Part shown: in pieces, positions 26,892 through 37,600 of the stretch
How the letters are laid out: each line of letters opens with the position of its first letter
How positions within the stretch are numbered: the first letter of the stretch is position 1
From: Candidatus Omnitrophota bacterium
GTDB taxonomy: Bacteria; Omnitrophota; Omnitrophia; Omnitrophales; Omnitrophaceae
Reading direction: 5' to 3'
Assembly (NCBI GenBank): GCA_016209715.1
Contig: JACQVP010000063.1
Span: 1-39,940 of the forward strand
Length of the DNA stretch: 39,940 nt
Notes under the pieces: model-generated
Seen by the model: the letters and a program-made list of their open reading frames with translations, nothing else
Databases searched by the model: none
Told to the model about the DNA's origin: nothing
Program-made: the position numbers and the translations under genes

Positions 26892-27776
26892 ATGGACCAA
26901 TCAGCAATAGTGAAAGAAGAGCTGACAGCGGAAGGAAGGATCCATTCCCATATCAGTTGGGGGGCCATTGTGGCCGGGTACATCCTTGCCGCGGCATTTG
27001 GGTTTTTGTTCTCGGTTCTCGGGTCGGCTATCGGAATCTCCGGCATTAACCTGTCGGAGGGCCAGATGAGCGCCGGGGGATTGACCCTGGCTTCCGTGTT
27101 CTGGCTTTTCCTGACCTGGGTCGGCTGCATGTTTCTCGGCGGCCTGTTCGCCGGGTTTCTGGCGGGGGAAATCGACCGGCTCACCGGTGCCGTCCACGGG
27201 ATCAGCGTTTGGGCGCTGGCCAATGTGATGGCCCTGTTTTTCGGAACCGCGGGACTGATGACCGTGGGACAGGCGGCGGGGCAAATCGGGTTCGGGCTGG
27301 CCGTCTCGGCGCCGGTTGCCCAGCAAAACGAGCAACGGGGAGAGAGAGAACGCAGCCTCGGAGACCGGGTCCAAACCCAGCTCAAGGAGACGATGGCGCA
27401 AGGCGTGAGCGCGGTGAGCGGCGATGAAGTCCGCCGGGGCGAAGTCCGCGAAGCCATCGACCGGCTGGACAACGCAACCTTGGTCACGATCAGCGGAGAA
27501 TTGGCGCGCGGTGACCAGGATCGCGCGAAAGAAATCCTGCTGGACCGGACCGGCCTTTCCGAAAGCGAAGCTGACGCCATCATGCAAGGCGTGGGCGCGA
27601 AGGTGAGCCGCGGAGCGAAAACGGCGGCGAATTACACCACGGCCGCCTTGTGGACGCTTTTCTTCGGCAGCCTTCTCGGTTTGCTGGCGGCGTATTTCGG
27701 CGGGACCACCGGGACGCAATTTGTCCTGAACCGCCATTTCGCCTATGCTTCCACCTGGAAGCACACAAACTCCTGA
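26892..27776 (+). CDS. Membrane protein of unknown function
   Basis: Four or more TM segments around a soluble central segment; GGGAGGTG SD directly upstream of ATG 26892 (the ORF opens at 26868). Confidence 0.78.
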   Translation: MDQSAIVKEELTAEGRIHSHISWGAIVAGYILAAAFGFLFSVLGSAIGISGINLSEGQMSAGGLTLASVFWLFLTWVGCMFLGGLFAGFLAGEIDRLTGAVHGISVWALANVMALFFGTAGLMTVGQAAGQIGFGLAVSAPVAQQNEQRGERERSLGDRVQTQLKETMAQGVSAVSGDEVRRGEVREAIDRLDNATLVTISGELARGDQDRAKEILLDRTGLSESEADAIMQGVGAKVSRGAKTAANYTTAALWTLFFGSLLGLLAAYFGGTTGTQFVLNRHFAYASTWKHTNS

Positions 27777-27790
27777 CCTGAGTTCTTCTT

Positions 27791-27817
27791 GCCCGGTGCT
27801 CACCGTGAGCACCGGGC
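27791..27817. terminator. Hairpin between convergent genes, without U-tract
   Basis: GCCCGGTGCTCA-ccg-TGAGCACCGGGC, 12-bp perfect stem between gene ends at 27776 (+) and 27842 (-). Confidence 0.65.
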
Positions 27818-27841
27818 GGGTGGCGATCCTGATTCTTGTTC

Positions 27842-28333
27842 CTATCTGTACTTGAAGCTCTTCTCCATCGCGGAATGCACGGCTTCCTCTTTTTCCTCCA
27901 CGCCCACGCGGTGGACGTAGACCATCTCGCCGCCGAGCCAGCCGCTAATCGTGAGAATCAAGATCGCGGCCGCCGAAAGGGCGATGGGCAGTTTGTGATC
28001 TCCCGGCAATTGGAGGCGCAAATAAAAATTGACCGCGTAGAGGAGCACCGCCGCGAGGTTGAGCCCCAGGTGAAAGGCGCCGATCTTCTTCACAGACTCG
28101 TTCCTATTCCGGACGTACAGATAATCCATCAGGCCGGGCACCGATGCGGCCAGCGCCGTCACAATCCCGCCGCCCATGGTCAAAAAGGCCGTGATGCGCC
28201 AATCTTCGGCCCCATAAACTTGGTACAGGACATCGCAAATGAAAGAAAAGATCCACAATCCCAAGGGCAGAGCGACCAGCATGGCGTGGACCGGGTGGCT
28301 TTGAATGCTTGCGGGCGTTTTCATGGCAATCAC
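27842..28333 (-). CDS. DUF2231-family membrane protein
   Basis: HPVHAMLVALPLGLWIFSFICDVLY and four TM segments match the DUF2231 pattern. Confidence 0.82.
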   Translation of the reverse strand: MIAMKTPASIQSHPVHAMLVALPLGLWIFSFICDVLYQVYGAEDWRITAFLTMGGGIVTALAASVPGLMDYLYVRNRNESVKKIGAFHLGLNLAAVLLYAVNFYLRLQLPGDHKLPIALSAAAILILTISGWLGGEMVYVHRVGVEEKEEAVHSAMEKSFKYR

Positions 28334-28395
28334 CTCGTGGCCTCTATCATAGGGGGCGCCGCGAGGCTTTGTTAGCAGGGCGCGTCTGACGGTCG

Positions 28396-28659
28396 TTAAG
28401 AGGGAATCCCCGGAGCGCTCGGGGGAACGCTGAGACCGGAATTCTGTTTCTCGAACCAGCCGCGGATCGTTTCGAGCTGGTCTCCCTGGATTTCGATCAC
28501 GCCGTTTTTCACCGTGCCTCCGGCGCCGCAGGCCGCCTTGAATTCGCGCGCCATCGCCTCGAGCCTCCGCTCGCCGTAAGTGTGCAGGCCCGCGACCAGC
28601 GTCACCACCTTGCCGCCGCCCCTTCTTTCGAGATAGATCTTAGGCTTTGGCGGGGCCAA
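28396..28659 (-). CDS. SUI1/eIF1-like (YciH family) translation factor
   Basis: GGKVVTLVAGLHTYGERRLEAMAREFKAACGAGGTVKNGVIEIQGDQLETIRGWF matches the SUI1 core. Confidence 0.88.
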   Translation of the reverse strand: MAPPKPKIYLERRGGGKVVTLVAGLHTYGERRLEAMAREFKAACGAGGTVKNGVIEIQGDQLETIRGWFEKQNSGLSVPPSAPGIPS

Positions 28660-29707
28660 GGGATTGAAGGTCGATGACGAAGCGGTACTTCACGTCGCCG
28701 CGCACGGTGCGGGCGTAGGCTTCGTTCACTTTTTGGATGGGGATGAGCTCGATGTCGGAGACAATGCCGCGGCGGGCGGTGTAATCCAGCATCTCCTGCG
28801 TCTCCCGGATCCCGCCGATGAGCGAGCCGCCGAACTTCCGGCGCTTCATGATCAGGTTGAACTGGTCGATTTTCTGCGGCACGCCGGGCGCGCCGACCAC
28901 GCAAAGCGTGCCGTCGCGGCGAAGAAGGCCGAGCAGGCGGTCGAGATCATGCGGGGCCGAGACGGTGTCCAGGATGAAATGAAAATAATTCTCGAACTTG
29001 CCGAAATTTTCCGGGCGGCTCGAGAGCAGGAACTTTTTCGCCCCCATCCGGCGGGCGTCCCTTTCCTTTTCCGCCGAAGTGCTGATCACCGTGACTTCCG
29101 CGCCCAGCGAGGCCGCGATCTTTACGCCCATGTGGCCGAGACCGCCGAGGCCGGCCACCGCCACCTTGTCGGCGCGCTTCACGCCGTAATGGCGGAGCGG
29201 CCCATACGTCGTGATCCCGGCGCAAAGGAGGGGCGCCACCGCGGCCAGATTGGATTTGTGGGAAATCCGGAGAACGTAATTTTGATCCACCACGATATGG
29301 TCCGAATAACCGCCGAAAGTGCCGGTCTTCCGGTCCTGCAGGGTCCCGTTGTAAGTCCAGGAAACGCCCGCGTCGCAATACTGCTCGAGCCCCGCGCGGC
29401 AATGGTCGCATTTCCGGCAGCTGTCCACGAAACAGCCCACGCCGACGATCTGGCCCGGGCGGAAACGCATCACCCTGGCGCCGGTTTCTCTCACCCGGCC
29501 GACGATTTCATGGCCCGGCACCACCGGATAGGCCGTGTTCTGCCATTCGTTCCGCGCGGTGTGGATGTCGGAGTGGCAAATCCCGCAATAAAGGATTTCG
29601 ATGAGGACGTCGTTCGGTCCGACGGCGCGGCGCCGGAACCGGAACGGGCGAAGATTCGATTTCGGGCCGTGGGCCGCGTACGCGTAACAAAGTTTGGATG
29701 ATTTCAT
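28640..29707 (-). CDS. Zinc-dependent NAD(P) alcohol dehydrogenase (YahK/AdhC-type)
   Basis: ILYCGICHSDIH, VPGHEIVGRV, GVGCFVDSCRKCDHCRAGLEQYC and GLGGLGHMGVKIAASLG. Confidence 0.93.
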   Translation of the reverse strand: MKSSKLCYAYAAHGPKSNLRPFRFRRRAVGPNDVLIEILYCGICHSDIHTARNEWQNTAYPVVPGHEIVGRVRETGARVMRFRPGQIVGVGCFVDSCRKCDHCRAGLEQYCDAGVSWTYNGTLQDRKTGTFGGYSDHIVVDQNYVLRISHKSNLAAVAPLLCAGITTYGPLRHYGVKRADKVAVAGLGGLGHMGVKIAASLGAEVTVISTSAEKERDARRMGAKKFLLSSRPENFGKFENYFHFILDTVSAPHDLDRLLGLLRRDGTLCVVGAPGVPQKIDQFNLIMKRRKFGGSLIGGIRETQEMLDYTARRGIVSDIELIPIQKVNEAYARTVRGDVKYRFVIDLQSLGPAKA

Positions 29708-29764
29708 GGCCCCCTCCGCGTTTTTTCGGATTGTACCATTTCTTTCCGGTTGAACGAGGGGGAA

Positions 29765-30448
29765 TTAACCATTCGGCTTGGCCGGTTTCACGCAATCGGC
29801 GACGTCATTGCCGGGAGAATTGACGAGGGTCGAGACGGGGAAGGCCTCCATGTATTGAGGCGGGTAAGGTTTCAAATGCTGTTTGAGGATGCTCGTGTCG
29901 GAGTTGCCGGGGAAGAGCCATTCGCCGCGTTCCCCCGCGGGGAGGATCACCGGCATCCGGTCGTGGATGGACCTCATGAGCTCATTGGGGGCCGTGGTGA
30001 TGATGGTGAACGTCCGCACCTCGCTGCCGTTGGGCGCGAGCCAGGCGTCCCACAGGCCCGCGAAGGTGAAGCTTTCCCCGCTCCGGAGCCGCGCGTAATA
30101 CGGCTGTTTTTTTCCGCCCTCCGCCTTCCATTCATAGAATCCGTCCGCCACCACCAGACAGCGGCGGCGGCGGATGAGGCCTCGGTAGGAAGGTTTTTCG
30201 AGCAAGGTCTCCGCGCGCGCGTTGATCATGCGGGCGCCGATGGACGCCTCCTTGGCCCAGGACGGGACGAGTCCCCACCGGAGCAGGTCAAACCGCGGCG
30301 ATTTCTTTTCTTCCTGCAGGATCACGAGGGCCTCTTGCGAGGGCGCGATGTTGTAGCGCGAGCGGAGGAGGGGAATTTTCCCCGCCAGATCCAGATATTC
30401 GTTTTCCAGGTCTTTGGTCTTCGCCGAGAGCGAGTATCGTCCGCACAC
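29765..30448 (-). CDS. SOS response-associated peptidase (SRAP/YedK/HMCES family)
   Basis: GTG start at 30448 gives (M)CGRYSLSAK with the catalytic Cys2; RYNIAPSQ, RWGLVPSWAK, INARAETL, CLVVADGFYEWK, RMPVILP. Confidence 0.93.
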   Translation of the reverse strand: MCGRYSLSAKTKDLENEYLDLAGKIPLLRSRYNIAPSQEALVILQEEKKSPRFDLLRWGLVPSWAKEASIGARMINARAETLLEKPSYRGLIRRRRCLVVADGFYEWKAEGGKKQPYYARLRSGESFTFAGLWDAWLAPNGSEVRTFTIITTAPNELMRSIHDRMPVILPAGERGEWLFPGNSDTSILKQHLKPYPPQYMEAFPVSTLVNSPGNDVADCVKPAKPNG

Positions 30449-30522
30449 GGCGTCTATTTTACACCATTTGCCTGAGGGCCGGCATTCGTGGTAAATTTGC
30501 CCCATAACGAAAGGAGCGGCCC

Positions 30523-31107
30523 ATGATTGTCTTCCTCGTCCTCGTCGCCATCCTCGCCGTCTTGGCGCTCGCCTTGGCCGCGATTTACAACAATCTCGTC
30601 AGTCTCCGCAACCGCTATAAAAATTCTTACGCGCAAATCGACGTCCAGTTGAAGCGGCGCTATGACCTCGTCCCGAACCTGGTCGAGGCCGCCAAAGGAT
30701 ACTTGAAACACGAGCGCGAAACGCTCGAGGCCGTCATTCAGGCCCGCAATCAGGCGGTTGCCGCGGCCGGACGCGCCGCCGCGTCGCCGGGCGATCCGGG
30801 GGCCATGCAATCCCTGCGGGGTGCCGAGGCCGGGCTGACCGGCGCTTTAACAAAACTCCTGGCCCTTTCCGAGGCCTATCCGGACCTCAAGGCCAACCAA
30901 AACATGATGCGGCTCATGGAAGAGCTCGCCTCCACGGAAAACCGCATCGCCTTCGCGCGCCAGGCCTTCAACGACACCGTTACCGAGTACAACACCGCGA
31001 GGGAAAAATTTCCGGCCGTGCTCGCGGCGGGCCCCCTCGGTTTCGGCCCCGCGGCGCTCCTCGAAGGCGACGACCGCTCGTCCTCCGCCCCGGCCGTCAA
31101 ATTTTAA
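30523..31107 (+). CDS. lemA: LemA family protein
   Basis: YNNLVSLRNRYKNSYAQIDVQLKRRYDLVPNLVEAAKGY, FNDTVTEYNTAREKFPA. Confidence 0.93.
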   Translation: MIVFLVLVAILAVLALALAAIYNNLVSLRNRYKNSYAQIDVQLKRRYDLVPNLVEAAKGYLKHERETLEAVIQARNQAVAAAGRAAASPGDPGAMQSLRGAEAGLTGALTKLLALSEAYPDLKANQNMMRLMEELASTENRIAFARQAFNDTVTEYNTAREKFPAVLAAGPLGFGPAALLEGDDRSSSAPAVKF

Positions 31108-31116
31108 GGGCCCGGC

Positions 31117-33042
31117 GTGAATTTCTTCCGGGAGCAGGAACGCGCCCGCTCGAAGACCCGCTGGCTCGTCCTCTTTTATCTCATCACCGTCGGGCTGATC
31201 ATCCTCGCCGTATACCCCGCCGTCCTTTACGCCCTCACTTTCATTGATCAGGAGCGCGCCTTCCGGTTTCATTCCCTCGCCTTCCCGCAAAATTTTTGGG
31301 ACCCGGCCGTTGGCCTCGGGACATCGCTCGCCGTCCTTGCGATCGTGCTGATCGGGTCCGTGGCCAAAATCATCGAATTGAGCCGGGGAGGCCGCGCCGT
31401 CGCGGAATTTCTCGGGGGCCGGCTCCTCCCGCCGGGAACAACGGACCCGGAAGAGCGGCAGGTCCTGAATATCGTCGAAGAGGTAGCCATCGCGTCGGGG
31501 ACCGGCGTCCCTCCCGTGTACCTGCTCGACGAGGAAAAATCGATCAACGCCTTCGCGGCGGGATTTTCCACGCGCGACGCGGTCATCGGCGTCACCCACG
31601 GGGCCGTCAAGCTCTTGTCGAGGGACGAATTGCAGGGCGTGATCGCCCATGAATTCAGCCATATCCTGAACGGCGACATGCGCCTGAATCTCCGCCTCAT
31701 GGGCATCCTTCACGGCATCCTGATGATGACCGTCATCGGGCGCGGCCTGCTGGATGTCTGCCGGCCCCGGGGCTCCCGCAAACGGGGAGGCGGCGGGGGA
31801 GGCATCCTCGGCGCCGTCGCCATCACCGGTTTCACATTTTGGCTGGTCGGCTGGATCGGAGTTTTTTTCAGCCGGCTCATCAAGAGCGCCATCTCGCGCC
31901 AGCGGGAATCGCTGGCCGACGCCTCGGCCGTCCAATACACCCGCCTCCCGGTCGGCCTTGCCGGCGCGCTCAAGAAAATCGGCGGCCTGTCACACCGCTC
32001 CGTCCTCGAGCATCCCCGGGCCGAAGAGGCGAGCCACCTTTATTTCGCCAAAGGTCTCGCGCTGGCCCGCCTGTTCGACACGCATCCCCCGCTCGAGCAG
32101 CGGATCAAACAGCTGGATCCCGCCTTCGACGGCGCCTGGCCCCTGGTCAGATATCCCGAGAAGCCGCGTCCCGTCATCGAAAAGCCCAAACCCCCGCTCG
32201 CCGTGCCTTCGGCCGCGGCCCTGCAAGTGAACGCCCTCCTCGCCGGGCTCGGCCAATTGAACGAATCCCATCTGGCATGGTCGGCCTCGCTCATCGCCGA
32301 AATCCCGGAATTCATCCGGGAGAATTTAAGGGACGCCGTCGGCGCGCGCGCCGTCTTCTATTCTCTCCTGCTGGAACCGGCCCGCGAAGAAACCAAGAAA
32401 ATTCAGCGCCGGCATCTTTTTCAGCACGGCAACTATCTCGTCTACCAGCGCCTCTTGAAAATCGCCCAGGCCGCATCGGCCCTGCCCGTCCGCCTGCGCT
32501 TGCCGCTCGTGGACCTCGCCCTGCCGTCCCTCTCGACGCTGTCGCCGGCGCAATACGCCATGTTCCGGAACGACACGGAGGTTTTGATCGCCGCGGACGG
32601 CAAAGTCTATCCTTTTGAATTGGCGCTCAAAATCGTGGCCCTGCATCATCTCGACGGCGTATTCGGGAGGGAAATGAAGCGGGAAGCGGCGGCGGGTGAA
32701 AAGGAAATCCTCGAGGCGGGAATGGTTCTTTTCGCGTTTCTCGCGAACACCGGCCATTGCGGAAACCCGGCCAAAGCCGAGGCCGCGTTCCGGGAAGCGG
32801 CCGCCCACTGGGGCGAAGGCGCCCCGGCCGTCGCATTCAAGGCCTCCGACACGGCCGATCCCGGCTCCGTCGAGCAAGCGCTCTCCGTCCTGCAGGGATT
32901 GAAGCCCGCTCAAAAGAAAGTTTTTCTCCGCGCCTGCGCGCGCTCCATCCGAAGCGACAGCGTCTGTCTTCCCGAAGAAATCGAAGTGGTCCGCGCCTTC
33001 GCCGACGTTCTCGACACTCCCGTCGGCCCGGTGTTGGGCTGA
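31117..33042 (+). CDS. M48-family (HtpX-like) metallopeptidase with C-terminal TerB-like region
   Basis: VIAHEFSHILNGDMRLN with downstream RQRESLADASAVQYTR; C-terminus CARSIRSDSVCLPEEIEVVRAFADVLDTPVGPVL resembles TerB-like tails of such peptidases. GTG start. Confidence 0.92.
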   Translation: MNFFREQERARSKTRWLVLFYLITVGLIILAVYPAVLYALTFIDQERAFRFHSLAFPQNFWDPAVGLGTSLAVLAIVLIGSVAKIIELSRGGRAVAEFLGGRLLPPGTTDPEERQVLNIVEEVAIASGTGVPPVYLLDEEKSINAFAAGFSTRDAVIGVTHGAVKLLSRDELQGVIAHEFSHILNGDMRLNLRLMGILHGILMMTVIGRGLLDVCRPRGSRKRGGGGGGILGAVAITGFTFWLVGWIGVFFSRLIKSAISRQRESLADASAVQYTRLPVGLAGALKKIGGLSHRSVLEHPRAEEASHLYFAKGLALARLFDTHPPLEQRIKQLDPAFDGAWPLVRYPEKPRPVIEKPKPPLAVPSAAALQVNALLAGLGQLNESHLAWSASLIAEIPEFIRENLRDAVGARAVFYSLLLEPAREETKKIQRRHLFQHGNYLVYQRLLKIAQAASALPVRLRLPLVDLALPSLSTLSPAQYAMFRNDTEVLIAADGKVYPFELALKIVALHHLDGVFGREMKREAAAGEKEILEAGMVLFAFLANTGHCGNPAKAEAAFREAAAHWGEGAPAVAFKASDTADPGSVEQALSVLQGLKPAQKKVFLRACARSIRSDSVCLPEEIEVVRAFADVLDTPVGPVLG

Positions 33043-33050
33043 GTCAGCGC

Positions 33051-34637
33051 TTATTCGTACTTGCCGAAGGCCTGGAGTTCGTGGGTTTTTGCATATCCGC
33101 CGCCGTGGGCATCCACGAGTTTGACTTTGATATACCGCACCGGGACCGGCGCGGCGAAAACATATTCCTGGTAGGCGTTGCCGGCGAAAACCATATTCAT
33201 CGTTTCAAAAGTTCCCAGCGGCTCATAGCCCGAAGTCGGCGAGGTCTTCGACCCGGAGATCTCGATCGTCTTGACGTTGTATTGAGAAGCCTCAAAAATG
33301 GGGACGGCGACTTTCGTGATCACCACCGTCCGGTTATCCCGGAACCCAAAAATACCTTCCTCGTTTCCGTAGGTGACCACGGACTCGCCGGGATGATCGA
33401 AAGTGCCGTCAATCAACTTGGCAAATTCCGGCCGCGCCCCCGCGATAAAAACACCGCCGTTGGCGGCGGCCAGGACATTCATTTCCTGCCGGCCGGTCCG
33501 GCTTTGGGCCTCCTTGAATTCATCCTCCGTCAGATAGCGCCCGTGAGCGCGGAGTTCTCTCGGATAGGATTGACTGCCGCCCGCGCCCGGGCCGAACACC
33601 ACTTTCAGATGACGCACGGCCACAGGCGGATCAAAGGCGAATTCCTGATACACCTCCTGGAACATCACCTGGTTTTTCACTTCGATCTTGCTCAGCGGAA
33701 AAAACGCCTTTTCATCGGCCGTGGCGGCCGATCCCCAAAGTTCCAAAGAACTCGGATTGTATTGATGCGTCTCGAAAACCGGCACGGCAAGGGCCTCTAT
33801 CAACGCTGCCTGGCCGTCCTTAAACGAGAAAACGATATTGTCTCCCTGCCAAACCGCATCTTTCATGGCCTCTTCACTGCCGTCGATCAGGGCGGCAAGC
33901 CCGGGCTTGGTGGAGGAGACGATGCGCGTTCCTTCGGAAGCGGCCAGCAGGTTGGGTTTGGCTTCCTTCTGAGGCACGAGCAGCATTTCCTTTTGCGCCG
34001 CCTCTTCGAGAGACTTTTCCAACTCGCCCACATTGCTCGCTTCCGTGTAACTGCCGCCGCTGACATCGGCGAGTTTTTTCAATTGGGCGCGGGCGGCCTC
34101 GGAGGCGTCAAAGCCGATGGCGTGGATTTTGATGTCAATGCCCTGGGCCTTTAGGTTCTGCATCACCGCGATCGGGTCTTTGCCGCAGGTTTCCTCGCCG
34201 TCGCTGATCAAAATGACCGTTTTTTTGATATCCGGCGAGGGGGTGAAATCCCTGCCCGCCAGCTCAAGAGAATGGCCGAGAGCGGTCATGCCAAACGATT
34301 GGAGCCCCTGCACTTTTTCAAGCATCACGTCCCCGCGAAACGGCGCGATCGGCATGGCCAGCACCGAATCTTCGCAAGACTGCAGCATATTGCCTTGAAT
34401 GGACGTGGTGCCGAAGATCCGCAGGCCTACCCGTGAGCCGGGCTGGATTTGGCCGGCAACCGTGCTCATCGCCTGTTTAGCCAAGGCCAGTTTCGTCCCC
34501 CCTTCAATCGGATCATTCATGCTGCGTGATCCGTCGAATATAATTTCGATTTCGGATTGCGCGAAAGCCGGCGAGACCGTCAAGAAGAACGCGATCATGA
34601 GGAAGCCCAAAAACCGGAACGAAGGATTTCTTAACAT
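33051..34637 (-). CDS. Secreted von Willebrand factor A domain protein with two discoidin-like modules
   Basis: Signal peptide; MIDAS IIFDGSRSMNDPI, VILISDGEETCGKDP; two repeated segments (NLLAASEGTRIV...ELRAHGRY and NVLAAANGGVFI...ELQAFGKYE). Confidence 0.88.
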   Translation of the reverse strand: MLRNPSFRFLGFLMIAFFLTVSPAFAQSEIEIIFDGSRSMNDPIEGGTKLALAKQAMSTVAGQIQPGSRVGLRIFGTTSIQGNMLQSCEDSVLAMPIAPFRGDVMLEKVQGLQSFGMTALGHSLELAGRDFTPSPDIKKTVILISDGEETCGKDPIAVMQNLKAQGIDIKIHAIGFDASEAARAQLKKLADVSGGSYTEASNVGELEKSLEEAAQKEMLLVPQKEAKPNLLAASEGTRIVSSTKPGLAALIDGSEEAMKDAVWQGDNIVFSFKDGQAALIEALAVPVFETHQYNPSSLELWGSAATADEKAFFPLSKIEVKNQVMFQEVYQEFAFDPPVAVRHLKVVFGPGAGGSQSYPRELRAHGRYLTEDEFKEAQSRTGRQEMNVLAAANGGVFIAGARPEFAKLIDGTFDHPGESVVTYGNEEGIFGFRDNRTVVITKVAVPIFEASQYNVKTIEISGSKTSPTSGYEPLGTFETMNMVFAGNAYQEYVFAAPVPVRYIKVKLVDAHGGGYAKTHELQAFGKYE

Positions 34638-34655
34638 GACTTTTCCTTTCTCGAG

Positions 34656-37600
34656 TTATTCAACGGCATCGGCCGCGCGGTCGATGGCCACTTCCATCGG
34701 AGTGATGTTCCCGCCTTCTTGCCGTATCTCCTTCATCAGCGCGTCCCGCTTGGGGCCGGGAGGGGTGTTGCGTATGCGTTCCTGGATTCCCTGCATGCTT
34801 CCGCCGCGATAGGTCGAGATCCTTTCCGCCGCAACCTCCGGATTAGCGCTGAACCGTTCGCCATAGGGCTCCGAGGCGGCCAGGTTGTCCTGCAAATTGC
34901 GCGTCAATTCCCGGCCGCGCGTGACCGATCCCGCCGCGGCTTTCGTCGGATAGGATCTCAGCATGCCGTCCAGTTCGCGAAAACGCGTATCGTCAAACGC
35001 TTGGCCGGATTGCCGCCGCGCCTCTTTGAGATTGCGCTGGAAAATCGATTCGGCCAAATGCGCGCGCACTTCGTTCAGCCGGCCCTTGGTTTCCGGCCCT
35101 TTGAAGCCAGGCTTATTCTGCGCGGCCCAGGACTTTTCGCCTTTATAGGTATGGGCGTATTCATGAACAATGCTGCTGGCGACCGACTCCGGACTGCGCA
35201 GTTTGGCGGTACCGGGATCATAAGGGTTCACTTGAACGTAATTCTTCTTAAAATTGCCGTCGGCGACGCCGTAGCCCTTGAGCGCCGGCTCATAAAAATA
35301 ATCGAACTTGCGGCCCGCGTCCTGGCTTTTGAGATCGTCGAGCACGCGCCTGGCCCACTTGTCACCCTGGCCCGCGGCGTCTTGGAGTGCCTTATGAACT
35401 TGGGCGTCAAAGGCCTCGCGCTGGGCCTGCGGCGTGGACATCCATTCCTTGCGCAGACGGCCCACTTCTTTCAGGTCCTTCTGAAGAATATCTTTACCGA
35501 CGGGCGCCGGGACGCGCTTCGTCCGGTCTTCAGGGACATCGGCATCATCGAGGTCTACTGCCTTCGGGGCCGCCGCCGGCGGTTTCGGGGCTTCCGTGAT
35601 TTCGGTTTTGCGGCCGAGACGCGGCGTTGTTTTCGTGCCCGCGGGATATTCGATCGTCGGCCGCATCTTTGCCGAGACGGCCGGCGGCCCGTCAGGCGCG
35701 TCAATGCGTTTGAGTTGACCGACAGCCGGATCCGGATTCGCGGCGCCGCCCGATGCCGTGCGCCCGGTCCCTACGAAATCATCCGCGCCGGGAAGAACGC
35801 GGCCCGCGAGCCCCCCGAAAACCAGCTCGCCCGCGGCCGACGCCCCGGCTTCGTACACCGCTTCACCGACCGTGAGCTCACGCCCCATGTCCGCGCCGGA
35901 CATGTCCTGCTGAAATGCGAGAGTCATCAACGGGTCCGCGGGATTCATCGAACTGAACCAATCCGTCATCCCATAGGCAATCTCTTTACTGCCCGCCAGG
36001 ATCCCGCTTTGAACATCCTCGCGCGTCGCGATACCGGCCCGCCGCAGCGCGTCGTTTTCCGCGCGGCGAAGAAGATCATCGCTCTCGCCCCGGGCCCCGG
36101 CCAGATCGCTCATATCGAAAGAACGCTTGGCGGCCTGCGCCAGCGGCTCATCGCGGCCCGTGTTGCCGCGCTCAAAGCTTCCGCCCATGAGCTTTGAATA
36201 CTCGCGCGCCGTGTGAAGCTGGGCGAGGTGGTTGGCGCCGTCAACCTTCAGCATTTGGTCCAGGTTGTCGGCAAGCTGGACGCGTCTCCGGGCATCCTGC
36301 AGCTGCTCGGGCGTGGCCGGAATTTTAGTCGCGTTGCCATTCTCGTCCGTCGACGCGATGGCGCCGGTTTCGATGACCCGGCGGTAATAATCGCGGCGTT
36401 TGTGCATTTCTTCCTGAATCATGTCCATTTCAAACTGGCGGACTTCCTGAGGAGTCTGCGGATCGGCCTCCTCCCAGCGGCGGTCGAATTCGGCCTGGCG
36501 CCGGCGCTCCTGCTCTTCCTGAGCGCGCGCCCGGCTTCCCTTTTCGCGCGCGTCCGCGGCGGCTTGTTCAGCCGCGGCCTTTTCGGCGTCGAGCGCGGCC
36601 TGGCGCTCGGCTTGCTCCTGCCGGATCGCTTCCAATTTCCCGCGCTCGGCTTCCTGCCGCACTCTTTCGTCTTCCCCCAGTTTGTCGAGAGAAGCTTCCC
36701 GGCGCGCTTGATCCTTTTCTCTTTGCGCCTCCAGCCGCTCCCGCGATTCCCGGTTCTGATCGATGAATTCCTGATCGCGACGGTACTGTTCCCGGTCCCG
36801 GTCGGAAAGATCTTCCCAGTTCTGCCTCAAACCGAGTTCCCGCTTTTGTTCTTCGAATAGATGGCGCCCGGGCTCGATTTCGCGGCCCTCCGCCTCTCGC
36901 CTCTCCAGAACATCGCCGTTCTGATCGAGCACCAGCTCGCGGGCCGGCCCCTCATCATAGCGGGTGGTGCGGACCGTATTTCCCATGTCATCCGCGCGGT
37001 TTTCAACCAACACCCGTTTCTCCGAGACGAGATTGCCGTCCGGATCATAAACGCGTTCCGTGCCGTAGCCGTCGCGGTCAAATTCCGTGACGGTCGTATG
37101 CTGCCAGGGATCGACGCGCGCCTCCACCGTCCGGCCCTGATCGTCGGTCTCGGTGATCGTGGGATTTCCAAACGAGTCCGTGCGCGTGCGGCTGACCAGC
37201 CGGCCCTGGCTGTCCCGCTGTTCCGTGATACTGCCGCCGGAGCCGGACCCGCTCTCTTCAAATTCCGTGACGGTTTCGCCGGTGGCCGGATCGGTCGTAA
37301 CCGTGCGGCGGGCACCGTCCGGCAGCTCCGTGGTTTCAATGCGCCGCCCGTCTTCACCCGTCCGGGTGGTCTTGACGGTCGTACCCGCTTCCGGAGAGGA
37401 GCTGGTTTCAATCACCGTGCCGTCGGCGCGGGTCTCGACGCGTTCCACGCGCCCATCCTTGTATTCCGTGGTTTCGATTTTGTTTCCGTCCGCGTCCCTC
37501 TCAACCGTGTGTTGATTGCCCTGTTCATCCGTCCATTCCGATTTGCCTTCCGGGCCTTTTTCTTTTTCCTCCGGGCCCTCTTCGGGCAAATCTTCCGGCG

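Noticed and set aside
30523-33042. LemA plus M48 peptidase as a novel pair
   Set aside because: LemA next to HtpX/M48-type peptidases is a familiar arrangement.
36879-37541. CRISPR-like or tandem DNA repeat
   Set aside because: The periodicity is protein-level YD-like repetition with divergent DNA; no fixed-length direct repeats with unique spacers.
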